Below, in pieces: positions 1 to 12,388 of a stretch of DNA of 64,000 nt (its first letter is position 1; each line of letters opens with the position of its first letter). The DNA lies in the NCBI GenBank assembly GCA_963573315.1, contig OY752147.1, forward strand, positions 496,001-560,000. The letters are read 5' to 3'. The position numbers were made by a program, and so were the translations under genes. The notes under the pieces were generated by a model. It was not told the origin of the DNA, ran no database searches, and saw nothing but the letters and a program-made list of their open reading frames with translations. This stretch comes from Entomortierella parvispora. Its lineage: Eukaryota; Mortierellomycota; Mortierellomycetes; Mortierellales; Mortierellaceae.

Positions 1-946
1 CCTGAGAAGATTGTCGTCCGAAAGATCTAGGGACTCGTTGATAACGTTGAGGCCTAATTTTGCAAATGTGAGATCGATCTATGGCGAAGAGAGAAAGATG
101 ATGAAAGTTTAGATCGGTCAATCATCACGGGGAGATCGCGAAAAGTCCTGCACTTCCAAGTTCACCGAGTGTAGAGCCCACTTACAGGGATATCTGAAAA
201 TTTCATTGTAATGACGGGAGTGAATGCATCCGGCACAGCCGCCAACTCTGTCACTTCCGGTCTTTGACGGAGCAAGTCGTACATGACCTCAAAAAAATCT
301 TCTCTCTCCACAATCTTTGGGACCACGCACAGGGTATCAATATCAGATCCTAGTGTTGAAGAAAGAAGTCTTTGGTTAGGCTTTTAAAAATGGACTTTTG
401 ATCATCAACACAGTCACTATGGGTCATTGTCCACGTATACAAAAAGAGTTCATTCTGACTACTTGCCTGATCCGTGTACTCCAAGTCTGTAAGAACCAAA
501 AGTGAAAATCTTTCCTCCAGCCTCTTGAGCAATAATCTCTCCTTGGTTTCTCTTGATGTTGACCTCGTAAACAAACTGCTTGACCATTTTGTCCAGCTTT
601 CCCAGCACAATCTCTCTAATAGAACAAAAGGCATCAATTGAAGTTAGTCCCAAGATTGATGTCTCCTTTGCTTACGCTCCTGTGGCGATATTTATAAGCT
701 TGCCTGCGCCTGCTCTCTTCCTCAGATTCGAAAAGCCCTTCCTCTCTCAAGGTCCTCTCGAGACTTTCTGTGAGCTCAAGGTCCGTGGGGGTTGGGAAAG
801 CGTCTGAAATAGAAGGGGTCACGCCCAATTGACGTGTCCTAGAGTTGAGAGACAAAAGTTTCGTTAGCACAATGCAATAAAAATACATTGCCTAGACGCA
901 CCATAGCTAGCTGTTATAGCAAGTGGCTTTCGTACGGTGGATTCAT
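1..946 (-). CDS. PAP1: Poly(A) polymerase, N-terminal part (runs off left edge)
   Basis: Adds poly(A) tails to pre-mRNA in the nucleus. Exons on the minus strand: 946-936, 838-704, 615-467, 349-186 and 78-1, giving about 179 residues before the window ends. Seen: the N-terminal helix ending LFESEEES, then GGKIFTFGSYRLGVHG and GSDIDTLCVVP, the nucleotidyltransferase core (GS plus the DxD metal-binding pair), then VPDAFTPVI. Spacing matches yeast and S. pombe Pap1 residue for residue. Introns 616-703 and 350-466 need GC donors (gcaagc and gcaagt) to hold frame. The first exon is only 11 coding nt (MNPP plus a split codon); it is chosen because a branch site and acceptor at 839 precede the conserved region. 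The downstream frame could instead start at 888. Identity is very secure, exon 1 moderate. Confidence 0.93.
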
Positions 947-1092
947 GTTTGTCGATGAGGGTGAGGTGATGAGGAAATCCTTTTGGGAGGAAGGAGAAAT
1001 GAACAAAATTGCAGGAATGGGAATGGAGGCATGGCAGGCTTTTTTTGGTTCAAAAACGGTCACCGAAAATATATTATCGTATGTGCTGCACT

Positions 1093-2898
1093 TTATTCAT
1101 AGAAAGACATCCCAATACCCTTAGGATGTGCCAGCAACCACCGTTCTACCTCGTCAATACGCGACTGCCAGTCCTCATCAGCCCAAGCTCGAGGACCTGT
1201 GAGCCCCGTGATGACCTCCAACTTTGGCCACTGTTTATACATCCACTCGAGCTCGGGGACCCCTATCCGGTGGGCCATCCAACTCACATCCAACATTGAA
1301 AGCTCCTTCAAGTCCCTAAGCAACTCCAGTCCAGCATCAAGCGAGAACGACAGGCACCAGTGCTGAAATGGTCGAACAATCATACCTCGGTCCAGTTCCT
1401 CCTCCATTTGATCGCGGATATCATCCAAGTCCCATGTATTTCCTCCAAGCGCCTCCGGATGCCCCAAAAGTAATGATTTGAGCTTGGTCAATTTCCCGAG
1501 CTGGGAATACACACGGCGTTCTCTCTGATCGCTGTCTGCCTTTGTCCGATCTTCGAGATCCAGGAACAATGGCTGTCCCTCTCTTCGATAGAGCACATCC
1601 CATCGTGGAATTCCACTGATCAGCACCTGGAGTTTCTCCAACGTCGCGGCGCAGCCCCATTCTCTTCTGTCGCTCGTAAAGTTGGGGTTGGAGACATCAA
1701 GAATTTGTGATGCATCAATGACAATATCTTCAGAAAAGATATAATGGCGGGTACACAAGGCGCCTCGGAGATGACGCAGCACCTTGGCCCCCTCTAAAAA
1801 CTGTTGGATTGGTTCGCCAGTTAATCCTCGTAATCCTTCAGAGTCGAGGACCTCAAGGGTCTCGACATGCTGCATCAAGGCCGTACAAGACAGAAGCCCG
1901 AAGTTCAACAGGAACGGTAGATAGAGCTTCTTCCATCCCCGGCTACTAAAGGAGAGGACCTGCGCAATAAGTTCATCCTTTAGGTCCTCGTCATCAGACC
2001 AGGTCAGCTCTTGAAGATGAGGACAGTTTTGACGCAAGACGGTCGAAAGCGAATCGAGGTCCATTGCTGATAGCTGGTTGACCTGGAGGATCTGCAAATT
2101 GACGCAGCGAGCAATAAACCGCGTGATGTTAAATCGCACACCGGGGTAGGTAGCAGAGTAGACACCACTAAGAACAAGTTCTCTCAACTCTGAGAACTCG
2201 GGTCCTTTGGTTGATGACATCTGCGAACGTTTCCCAGTGCCTCTCGAGATCCATCGGGCGACATCCAGGTTCAGATATTCTAGTCGCTGATGCGGAAGTT
2301 TTTCCAAAATGTCCTGCTCCAGCAAAGGTTCGGGAACTCGACCGCTCCCTGTCGTGCTCCTGGCATCAAAGTAACCGGAAAGACTAATACGCCGCAGCCC
2401 AGGGTTACGCTTCAATAGTGCAGCCACAATCTCAAAGTTGGAGAGCATGGCCGTTACCGATTGGATCGAGGTCTTTTGTGATGAATCTCGACCTGTATAC
2501 GGCGCGTTGAAGTTGAGGTTGAGCTCGTGAAGTTGGGTGCAGCTGTCGGCCGTGGGTCCAAGCAAGAAATCGTACATCCTGGACGTGTCTCTTGCGGTGA
2601 AGCGACGGATATGGTGGCCGTAGCGTGCAAGGGCAGCCTGGGTCTCTGGCTGAGCAAACCTCTCGCATGGCTTGAGGAGGAAGAGCGTGACGAATTGCCA
2701 GAGTTGCGGAGTCCAAAGCTGATGCCATGCTTTTGAAACAAGGACGCATGCAACGCAATGGCTTGGGAGGAGTTGGTTTGAGATGAGGGCGACCATCTCG
2801 TAGGGGAGCTCGTTCCATCCGCATGGGCGCTGCGGAAGGCGCTGCGCGAGTGTCATGTCTTTAGAATGACGGGAAGAAGGCAAGAAGGGACGAGACAA
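1093..2898 (-). CDS. F-box protein with leucine-rich C-terminal region
   Basis: A single-exon frame of 601 aa. An F-box lies at about residues 26-70 (WNELPYEMVALISNQLL, then a hydrophobic helix ending LVSKAWHQLW), the part that binds Skp1 in SCF ubiquitin ligases. The rest contains irregular leucine-rich stretches (LRRISLSGYF, LQELTWSDDED, LKELSMLDVSW) resembling the degenerate LRRs of large fungal F-box families. The substrate cannot be told. The start could be Met1 or Met15 (about 2856); both precede the F-box. The stop is about 150 bp from the poly(A) polymerase start on the same strand, and the 5' end is divergent from the RING gene about 280 bp away. Confidence 0.85.
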   Translation of the reverse strand: MSRPFLPSSRHSKDMTLAQRLPQRPCGWNELPYEMVALISNQLLPSHCVACVLVSKAWHQLWTPQLWQFVTLFLLKPCERFAQPETQAALARYGHHIRRFTARDTSRMYDFLLGPTADSCTQLHELNLNFNAPYTGRDSSQKTSIQSVTAMLSNFEIVAALLKRNPGLRRISLSGYFDARSTTGSGRVPEPLLEQDILEKLPHQRLEYLNLDVARWISRGTGKRSQMSSTKGPEFSELRELVLSGVYSATYPGVRFNITRFIARCVNLQILQVNQLSAMDLDSLSTVLRQNCPHLQELTWSDDEDLKDELIAQVLSFSSRGWKKLYLPFLLNFGLLSCTALMQHVETLEVLDSEGLRGLTGEPIQQFLEGAKVLRHLRGALCTRHYIFSEDIVIDASQILDVSNPNFTSDRREWGCAATLEKLQVLISGIPRWDVLYRREGQPLFLDLEDRTKADSDQRERRVYSQLGKLTKLKSLLLGHPEALGGNTWDLDDIRDQMEEELDRGMIVRPFQHWCLSFSLDAGLELLRDLKELSMLDVSWMAHRIGVPELEWMYKQWPKLEVITGLTGPRAWADEDWQSRIDEVERWLLAHPKGIGMSFYE

Positions 2899-3181
2899 GG
2901 GCGGGAAGGTGTGTTACAAGTCCATGACAGGCCAGGGGAAAGAAGCAATGGTCTCAAACGGTGTTGCCACCAATCGCATGGTGAGGGAAGACAGTCACTT
3001 TTGACATTTATTTTGTTGCCCTAGTCCACCTTACTCTTTCCACTCTTTCCTCCTTTTCCACACCGCATCGCAAGACCATTTCCAGGACCGACACTGCTAG
3101 CTCAAAGCCAGCTGACTAAGCAACAGTGTGCCAACCCTCTCTTCTGCTCTCCAGCCATATACCATTTCGTCCTCTGCAAGC

Positions 3182-5007
3182 ATGGGTAAAATCTACTGAA
3201 CCGTCACGCCTCCATCATCCAGGTCCCCTTGGCACCATATCACTAACGTCGCCCGCCTTGCTTGTTCAAAATAGAACCAGAAACAACTTCACCGAGAAAA
3301 CGAAAGGCTTCTCAGGATGCTGAAGGCGACGAGGCTCATGCCGATCATCGACATCCCTCTCCCACCTCGTCTGGAGCAATATCTATCCCATCCACAACGA
3401 CCACAGCTATTTCAATACCAATAACGGAAATATCAGTACCTGCTGCACCAGTGTCAGTAGCAGAGTCAGCGCCAACTTCAGATTCGGAAGATACTACTTC
3501 ATTTTCAACAACCCTGGCACAGAACACTCTGGCAGAATTGTCCCAACCTTCCATCGCTCAATACCCCTCGACGTCAATATCTCAAGTCGACCGTTCTCAG
3601 GCAGAGAGGGACATGTCTCAGGATGGAACATCGTCCCAGCAAACCGCAGATGCAGCGAGGAGTCCTGCTGTTGAAACAAATACTGGAGGTACTGGAACAG
3701 CACAGCAAAGAACTCTAGTCCCGCAAAACATTGGCAGTTTCCAACTACCGGACAATGATATTGTTCAACGAGTGGCAGAATTTATAGACATTTTGGATGG
3801 CGATGAGGAAAATACCGATACCGAGGCTCATCCTGTTATAGTCCTCGATGACGACGACGACGACAATGACGACGATGAAGATGATGATGATGAGCTACAT
3901 CATCCTTCTACTCAAGACACCGAAGATGGTGCTGACAGTAGTGGTGGCGACAGTGATGTCTCGGATCAATGGCGGCATTGGTTGCGACAGAGAGAGCTAC
4001 GGTATTTGGATGCTCAGCATCACGAGTCTGCCATTGTTGTTGAAGATGATGACCATGACCATGACCAAGATATGGACGAAGAACTGGCCCTCAATGCTCC
4101 AGGACGCCGCTATGTCACAACCATCTCCAGTCGATCACCTTCTCGCCGCCGTTCCGAATCCGCCGACCCTGTGCAAAGGAACTCAAGACGCAGAAATCGA
4201 CCCTATAGGCGGATAGAACTTCCGTCCTCACCTTTTCAACAGTGGGCAAATTCCCGATCCCCAGATGTCGTGATATCGGATGATGACGAGGACCAGGGGC
4301 TACCGGCTGCAGGAACTTCTGCCGGACATGCTGCCGCTGCCGCCGCTGCTGCTGCAGCTGCATCTTCTTCTTCTTCCAGTCACCAAATGAATCATCGTCA
4401 GAGGAGACCTTCAGCAGGTTCTATATTTCCATTCAACGTGATGAGTGATAACAACGATTCCGCCAGAGACGATGACTTTTTAAGCATGAATCAAATACTG
4501 CGCGAAGCTACGGAGGCTCGTGAGAGGCGCCGGGCCGAAGCTGCTGCCACAGCTATCGCTACAAGGACCGCTATTCCTGCACATACTCCTCCCCCTCGGA
4601 CGCTTCCAGTCTCAATTTCCTCTATGATGCCCTCAGCTTTACCCTCGTCCTCATCCTCGTCCTCCTCGGTGGTCGCCTCTGCCATCCCTGCCCCTTCTGC
4701 AAATACTGTGGCTCCTCCTGCCGCTGCCGCTGCTATTACCGCTATTACCGAAACGCCAGTCACATCAGAGGCCACACAGATGACCTCAAGGATCACGGAG
4801 CGACTTCGATGCAGTATTTGTCTAGAACTACCAACAGCACCGACTATTACGCGTTGCGGACACTTGTTCTGTCGATCATGTATTACGCAAGCGCAGGTTT
4901 TGGGTATGGGTCGGAAATGTCCTGTCTGTCGCACCCCTTTGACTGCGAACCGTCTCCAGAGCATGGTCTTTGAAACATCGGCACCAGCTCCAACCTTGGT
5001 CGAGTAG
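3182..5007 (+). CDS. RING-type E3 ligase with three SIM-like motifs (STUbL candidate)
   Basis: Predicted 578 aa. The long frame has no usable ATG at its head. ATG 3182-3184 plus one base forms a 4-nt coding exon, then intron 3186-3274 (gtaaaa donor, CACTAAC branch, atag acceptor) restores frame as MEPETTSPRKRK. A C3HC4 RING sits at residues 514-553 (CSIC, CGHLFC, CPVC). Three hydrophobic-plus-acidic motifs match SUMO-interaction motifs: VIVL followed by a long Asp run (about 189-192), IVVED (255-259) and VVISDDDED (333-341). SIMs plus a C-terminal RING are the hallmark of SUMO-targeted ubiquitin ligases (RNF4, Slx8/Rfp), so I infer ubiquitination of SUMOylated nuclear proteins. Much of the chain is Ser/Ala/Asp-rich and disordered. 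The RING is certain, the STUbL role inferred. Confidence 0.85.
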
Positions 5008-5424
5008 TTGGAGCTAGGAATAATATCAAAAATAAAAAAATAGGACAGCATACTTTTTTTTTTTTTTTTTTGATATTTTTATTGTGAAATTGGTATTAGG
5101 TTGCTCGTCCTTTTTCTTTTCTTTGGGACCTGCGGGTGTAAAAATCATGCCCGTCTAACGAGATGATGTCGCATTGTTCCCCCCTAGACGAGAATCCACA
5201 TGAATCCAAACTGAAGAACCGACAAGCAGATCAAGAAATGGATCCGACGCTTCCGCTGAGGCGCCAGGACGGTGCCTGCTGATGCCTCGGGCAAAATCAC
5301 ATATCTTAATGACCGCAACTTAAAAAAAATGAAAAGAAAAAGAGGATTAGAAACGAAAACAAAGAACTGCTCGCCTGCGGACCAAATTGACCTTTTATCC
5401 AAATCAAAAAAAAACACACACATA
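5008..5424. other. Convergent intergenic region
   Basis: This 417-bp gap lies between the stops of the RING gene and YIF1. It holds an A-rich tract with AATAAAA-like signals near 5027-5040 and a T run at 5055-5072, consistent with 3' ends on both strands. I see no gene. Confidence 0.6.
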
Positions 5425-6870
5425 TCACTCGTCACCTACCAAAAAGAATCCAGTCGCCGCTCCTGTGTACAGGAACACAGACCAGAACACCGACCGTGGC
5501 GCCTTCGACAATTGCACAATAATCGAAAAGATGATGCCCACAAACTTGTAGCCCGAGTACGCCAACAGATCCAAAATGGGCACCTCGTTCGTAATGTTGA
5601 GCAAATAAATACACAATTTGATCATGGTAAACTCGAGCAAGATCACTGCCAATGCAGAAGAGGCCGTGGGTCCCAAGATCTCGGGACTGAAGCCGTTGGT
5701 CGTACCGGCCGTAACACCTATCAAAAGGACATAGGTGACTAAGGCCATCACTGGGATGTACATGTCGGGCGCGTTAATGTCGTCCCGAGGGGGCAGGTAT
5801 CCAATGGATTCGCCTGTCGTTTCTGATCTCTTCAGCACACGTGTCCAGAGCTATCGAGATGTTGACATCCAGTGTTCTTTTGTTAGAATAACAAAGTCAA
5901 AGACAGAAAACTCTCATGTCTGATTCCTCTATCCACTTTTTTCGTCTTTACCTTGTGGCGCCAAGGGAAGACCAGGAGCTTGAGCTTGTTGACCACATAC
6001 GAGTTGCTAACGTTAAAGTAGGGCTGCAATGCCGCACGGTTGACCCATCGATTCAACTAACATTGCACACGACCAGGATAAAGAAAAAAAAAATCACTAT
6101 AAATATCCAGGCTGTCTTTTGCCACGTTGCACATGAAAATGGACATGGACGTAATAATAACGAAGCTCTTATTTTTTGAGTTCCCTTCATCCACTTTCAG
6201 GACTTACATTCTGCTCCACGTATTCCTGTCCTGCCATCACGGCCGACTTTCCAAACTGCATGCCCAACTGTGTGGTGCCATCATTCAAGTTGAAAGGAAA
6301 TGAAGGAATTCCATGTTGCTGCTGCTGCTGTTGCTGCTGCTGCTGTTGCTGCTGCTGCTGTTGCTGCTGTTGAGGCTGAATGTGACCATGGGTCTGCTGA
6401 GGGCTCATGTACTGAGTCTGAGGCGATCCATAAGGCATTTGGCTATGCTGTTGCTGATGCTCAAAGCTTGAACGTTGCTGTTGTTGCTGTTGCTGTGGGC
6501 GATACTGATTCTGCTGCTGTTGCTGACTGTTAAAAGAGGTCTGATGTCCCTGGTTGGCCTGTGCATATTTCATCCTTGGCGAAGGCGTGGGGACAGGATC
6601 CCTCATCTGCACAGGTGGATGCGTAGGCACCGGGTGCTGGAGTGGTGGTGGGGAGGTCATGTGGCTCCTTTGCTGGTATGGCTGCTGCTGTTGTTGTTGA
6701 TGATGCTGCTGCTGTTGAGCAGCAGGCTGGGGCGCGTACGCGTTGGGAGTGTACTTGTTGGGCGTGTAAAAGTTGCCTCCCTGCTGCTGCTGCCCTTGCT
6801 GCTGCTGCTGCTGCTGGGCATTGTGCCGGGGCTGGGGCTGGCTGTATCCTGAGCTCTCGTACGGGTTCAT
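5425..6870 (-). CDS. YIF1: YIF1 family protein (Yip1-interacting factor, ER-Golgi)
   Basis: A multi-pass protein that works with Yip1 and Yos1 in COPII vesicle budding and fusion. Exons 6870-6208, 6056-5952 and 5850-5425 (phase 0 at both introns) give 397 aa. The first exon codes a Gln-rich tail with a long CAG/CAA run (about residues 166-185), then the family-typical FGKSAVMAGQEYVEQN. Exon 2 gives PYFNVSNSYVVNKLKLL and FPWRHK, and exon 3 the TRVLKRSETTGESIGYLPPR motif, followed by about five hydrophobic segments to the C-terminus. Met1 (MNPYESSGYS) is chosen over the upstream in-frame Met at 7035, since NPYES is typical of the family and the extension reads as leader. The poly-Q head is unusually long. 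Confidence 0.94.
6300..6374 (-). repeat. CAG/CAA trinucleotide repeat in YIF1
   Basis: About 20 consecutive glutamine codons, mostly CAG with CAA interruptions, within exon 1 of YIF1. Shorter poly-Q runs follow at about 6470-6530 and 6680-6830. The repeat is coding and in frame, and a likely site of length polymorphism. Confidence 0.9.
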
Positions 6871-7267
6871 GATGAGGAGGGAGTGAGGAAGGGATAAGAT
6901 GAAGAAACAAAGAGAGGATGGACGACAACCTTCATGCTCTGGCATGATGCGATCGGTCGTGGCAAAGGGGGAGGGGGTCACACTGCAGCACTTGCGATAA
7001 TGGAATCTACCATGGGCTGCTTCTCCGTTGGTCATTTACCCCTGTATCTTGCCCGAGTCCCCTGCTTCTTCCCTCTTGCTCTACTGAGAGCGTGCATCTC
7101 CTGCAGAGATCCAGCTCGTCGGTGGGAAAACGAGTTTGTATTTGAAAACAGCCAAGGGCTAATTTCCATTTATTTGAATTGTATAGTATGTCGCCTTTTG
7201 GTTCAATATTCTGCCTGTTCCTATCTCAACAATTACTCTGAGCGTCTGTTTCCATGTCGCCATGGCT
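6871..7267. other. YIF1 upstream region / Rab8 3' flank
   Basis: A 397-bp gap between two minus-strand genes. It must hold the YIF1 promoter and the 3' UTR of the Rab GTPase. Frames here are short and lack domain content. I see no further gene. Confidence 0.5.
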
Positions 7268-9100
<1,833 letters not shown>

Positions 9101-10078
9101 GATGTAGGAAGGGAGGAATTATTACAGAGAGAGAGAAGAGGATGAGGGCGGTCGAGGGAGGGAGGGAGGGAGGGATGATGGATGGATGGGATGGGATGGG
9201 ATGGGAGAGAAGGAAGAAAGGAAGGAGAAAAGGGGAGTTGGATGGAAAATGGACAAGATGAGTCGTGAGGAAATACAAGGAATAAAATAAAGAGAGATGG
9301 GATAAAAACAAAAAGAGGGAAAAAAAAGAAAGGGAAGAAAAAAAAAGAGCGCGCGCGCACCGTGTGGGCCCTTCCTTCTTGGCGGGTGCGATCTCGTGCG
9401 ACACTCTGCTGCCTGCCATGACCATGGACGACAGTATCGCCCTGCTGTCCACTCCCTGCCCCCTTCCCTCCCATCATTGTGCCATCGCCTCGGTGCATGC
9501 ATCTTCATTGACCGTCAGTTCATCTCTTTCTCTACTGTGCCCCTCCCCCTCCCCCCTGTTTGTTCAGGTCCTGTTCCCTTTTTCTCTTGTCGGGTGCACC
9601 CAGGCCAGTTCGCAAAGAGTGTAGTGCCACAAGACAGAACTGCAATTGTTTGTGCGCAAAAGCACCGACGCAGTCGATGGAGGGGAGGGAGGGGCACATG
9701 TGCACTCTTTGCTCTGTCGCGGCGAAAAGACTCACCAGGCAGGGACACAATTCCCCTTTTACCTTGATCGCTCCACGTTGCAATCACAATACCAATGGTT
9801 CTATTTCTGCGGCAGGTAAACAAGCAAGCAGGCTGGCAGGTAGTCTTCTGTAGACAGGCACACTGTCAGTCGGTTTGGTTCCATCTCCCTCTTTCAACCA
9901 CTTTGACACTTCACGTCCCGTCCCGTCAAGGGCCAAATCGCATACACACACAGAGTGGGCCAACCAGTCAGCCCTTTTTTTTACCTCCCCCTTCTTTCCC
10001 ATCGAAAAAGATTGGTCGTCACGTGGTTGTCGCGTTTCTTGTTATAACTTTCTTTACTTTCTTTTTTCTTTTCCGCTT
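9101..10078. other. Rab8 upstream region with purine/pyrimidine microsatellites
   Basis: Upstream of the Rab gene, the coding-strand sequence is heavily CT-rich, which reads as Leu/Ser/Pro-rich pseudo-frames. A GGGA run (about 9154-9174) and GGATG run (about 9175-9208) form a microsatellite about 55-110 bp 5' of the ATG. A short CG alternation lies near 9347-9358. Open frames here are composition artefacts. Confidence 0.55.
9154..9208. repeat. GGGA / GGATG microsatellite
   Basis: Tandem GGGA units followed by GATG and GGATG units, in the 5' region of the minus-strand Rab gene (TCCC/CATCC on its sense strand). Confidence 0.85.
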
Positions 10079-12388
10079 TTACTCGCCCTCTGAGGAAGGA
10101 CTACTATGAGTGCTATGAGGGGGAGACACCGTTAACGCTGCTGCCTCCACCGGCTCTGCCGAGAGGGTCGTTCCATTCTTCTTGTCCACTTTCTTGTCTT
10201 TGTCCAAAAGGGTCACGGAGCAAGACGATGGCAAGACGTCCGACAACGACCGGGCCTGTTCAGATCTCAAGTATTCTTGCAGCCGTAATTGGTCCATCAA
10301 CTTTGTCGTGATCGGGTCCAACATCAACAGGCTCTGTGCAAACGCTGCTCCATCTTCTTGTTCTTGTTCTTGTTCTCGCTCCTTCTTTTCCCCCTCTCCT
10401 TCATCCCGTTTCTGCCCACGGTTAGATAAAGTCGAGTTTGAGCTGGTTTTGAACACTGTCGCACCCTTCAACGCGTCCATCGAGCAAGTTGTTCCTTGAG
10501 GCGGCAGCGACAGAGATTGTAAAGTCAGTGTCGGTGTGATAGAGCCAGATTGGGTCATCAACTTGTGGAGATACGGATGATATGCTAGTTGTTGACGCTG
10601 TTGTTGTTGCTGCTGCAGAAGTTGTTGTCGTTGAAGATCATTCCCTCCTCCTGAGAGCCTTTTCTGAAACCGGATCGACGCCTCCGTGCCCTCAGCAGAG
10701 GACGCGTTCAGAGAGGAAATAGTCCTAGATCTTTGTTCACCACCACTACCACCACCACCACCACCAGCAATGCTTTTCTCAGACGAGAACGACGAGTTAT
10801 GGCTATAACTGTTGCTGCGGCTGTTCACAGGTTCGGATCTTCGTCGGTGCTGTGTCGCTGTCATTCGAGCTGCCGTCGCTGAGGTAGAGTTATGATGGCC
10901 TGATGATCCCGTCGCTGCGGAGGACTTGTACGCTGACGTGTTCAAGCACCCACCATCCAAGCTCTGTCGGTTCAACCCCATCATAGCCTCCCTAAAGACG
11001 AAATGATCCGGTGGCAGCGTACTCGCAGACACTTCGGCAGGATTTCGTTTCTGGGTTGGACCCCTTCCTGACGGAGAAGATGATGAGTTGGAGGAGGAGG
11101 AGGAGGAAGAGGATGAAGAGGCGGATGCAGACTGTCCATGCCGGCTCGTTCCCGGAGTCTTTGTTTGGACATGTGGATGACTCGAACGAGGATGCTGTTG
11201 CAATAAAGGAAGAGGCGATGACTGAAGCGGGTGCTGTTGATTGGACTGCGAGCGATGTTGCTGTAAAGGCGGCGGCAACATGTTATGACCATTGGATGCC
11301 TGGGTCGGTACCAGGCGCGGACCCAACAGGGGCGATCCATAGGGAGAAGAACTTGCAAAGGGCTCGGAGTATCCACCCAATTCAGCCTCCATCTTGAATT
11401 TAGAGGACCGTCTCCTACGACCGTTGGGAGAAGACGACAAAGAGGAAGATGTGGCCATACCTCTCCCAGCTCTTGTCGATGGCGAGAATGGAACTTGACC
11501 GAGTTGCGAAAACAAGGCTAGATATTCTGCAAATGAACCCCCGTCATTGGGTGAGGCACAGGTTGCAACAAAGGGCTGACCTGGAGGTACCCCAGTTCCG
11601 TGTTGCGGATGTGCCAATGAACTCTTTCCAACTGAACTGCCGACAGTCGAAGACAAAGGCTGCACGGTATCCAACGAATGTCGACGGTTGGCAAGCGCTG
11701 CATGCGCTAAATGATGTTGGCGATGGCTATGACCATAGCTATGTTGAGAGGCGAGGACAACCTCCATCAAGTCCTCATCGCGAAGGGGTCGCTTCCTACC
11801 CGATGGCTTGGGCGGGAGGGCCTGAGGAGTGAAAGGTGAGGCACATGCAGAGTTCGTCGGTGTCGCCACTGAGGAGGTTGGGAGCGAATAAAATCCTGGA
11901 TGCACAAAGTCCTCCTTCTCCTCTGGGTTCTTCATTTCTCGAGGTGGGATGCGGCCATGCTGAGACGTCGACTTTGGGGTTGGTGTGGCCGCCTCCAATG
12001 TAGCTGCTTTTGTTGCCGTCTGTGCTATTGATGCCGCTAGCGCTTCTTCAGTGGAGCAACCAGGAAGTCCAAGGAGAAGGCTAAGTTCACCCAGATCCCA
12101 ATTGCTGTCCACATCCATGGTTGCGTCCAGAGTGACTTGCTGTTGTTGTCCAAACAGCTCTTGAATCTGAGAATTGGAACCAAACTGGAGGTTTTCAATA
12201 CCCTGTAGAAAATCAAAGCTAGTGTCCACATTGGTAACACCATCTTCTGCAAGGGAAAGAGTCGCGCTGTCTGGCTGATGAGGGGACGTCGTTATAAAGG
12301 AATCGTAGGCGCTCCACTCAAGGTCTTCCTGATTGTCCAATATGGACGACAACAAGGTAGGATCGACTGTGTCGATCAGGTGCGACAT
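10079..12388 (-). CDS. Hypothetical Ser/Gln-rich protein, 769 aa
   Basis: Not recognised. A single-exon frame from ATG 12388 (MSHLIDTVDPTLLSS). The first about 130 residues are acidic with bulky hydrophobics (LDNQEDLEWSAYDSF, DLGELSLLLGLPG), like an acidic activation region. The rest is low complexity: basic-serine patches (GRRRRSSKFKME, HRRRSEPVNSRS), a long Ser run, poly-Gly and poly-Gln. A short helical stretch near the C-terminus reads LDPITTKLMDQLRLQEYL. No catalytic motif or zinc-finger pattern is visible. A disordered transcriptional regulator is one inference. The frame extends to 12517 with a Leu/Phe-rich leader, which I treat as CT-rich 5' UTR. It lies downstream of HMGR on the same strand. 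Confidence 0.75.
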   Translation of the reverse strand: MSHLIDTVDPTLLSSILDNQEDLEWSAYDSFITTSPHQPDSATLSLAEDGVTNVDTSFDFLQGIENLQFGSNSQIQELFGQQQQVTLDATMDVDSNWDLGELSLLLGLPGCSTEEALAASIAQTATKAATLEAATPTPKSTSQHGRIPPREMKNPEEKEDFVHPGFYSLPTSSVATPTNSACASPFTPQALPPKPSGRKRPLRDEDLMEVVLASQHSYGHSHRQHHLAHAALANRRHSLDTVQPLSSTVGSSVGKSSLAHPQHGTGVPPGQPFVATCASPNDGGSFAEYLALFSQLGQVPFSPSTRAGRGMATSSSLSSSPNGRRRRSSKFKMEAELGGYSEPFASSSPYGSPLLGPRLVPTQASNGHNMLPPPLQQHRSQSNQQHPLQSSPLPLLQQHPRSSHPHVQTKTPGTSRHGQSASASSSSSSSSSSNSSSSPSGRGPTQKRNPAEVSASTLPPDHFVFREAMMGLNRQSLDGGCLNTSAYKSSAATGSSGHHNSTSATAARMTATQHRRRSEPVNSRSNSYSHNSSFSSEKSIAGGGGGGSGGEQRSRTISSLNASSAEGTEASIRFQKRLSGGGNDLQRQQLLQQQQQQRQQLAYHPYLHKLMTQSGSITPTLTLQSLSLPPQGTTCSMDALKGATVFKTSSNSTLSNRGQKRDEGEGEKKEREQEQEQEDGAAFAQSLLMLDPITTKLMDQLRLQEYLRSEQARSLSDVLPSSCSVTLLDKDKKVDKKNGTTLSAEPVEAAALTVSPPHSTHSSPSSEGE

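Noticed and set aside
661-703. GT donor (gtaagc, about 675) for intron 2 of poly(A) polymerase
   Set aside because: It needs an agagag acceptor and inserts eight residues absent from the family; the GC donor gives the exact family length.
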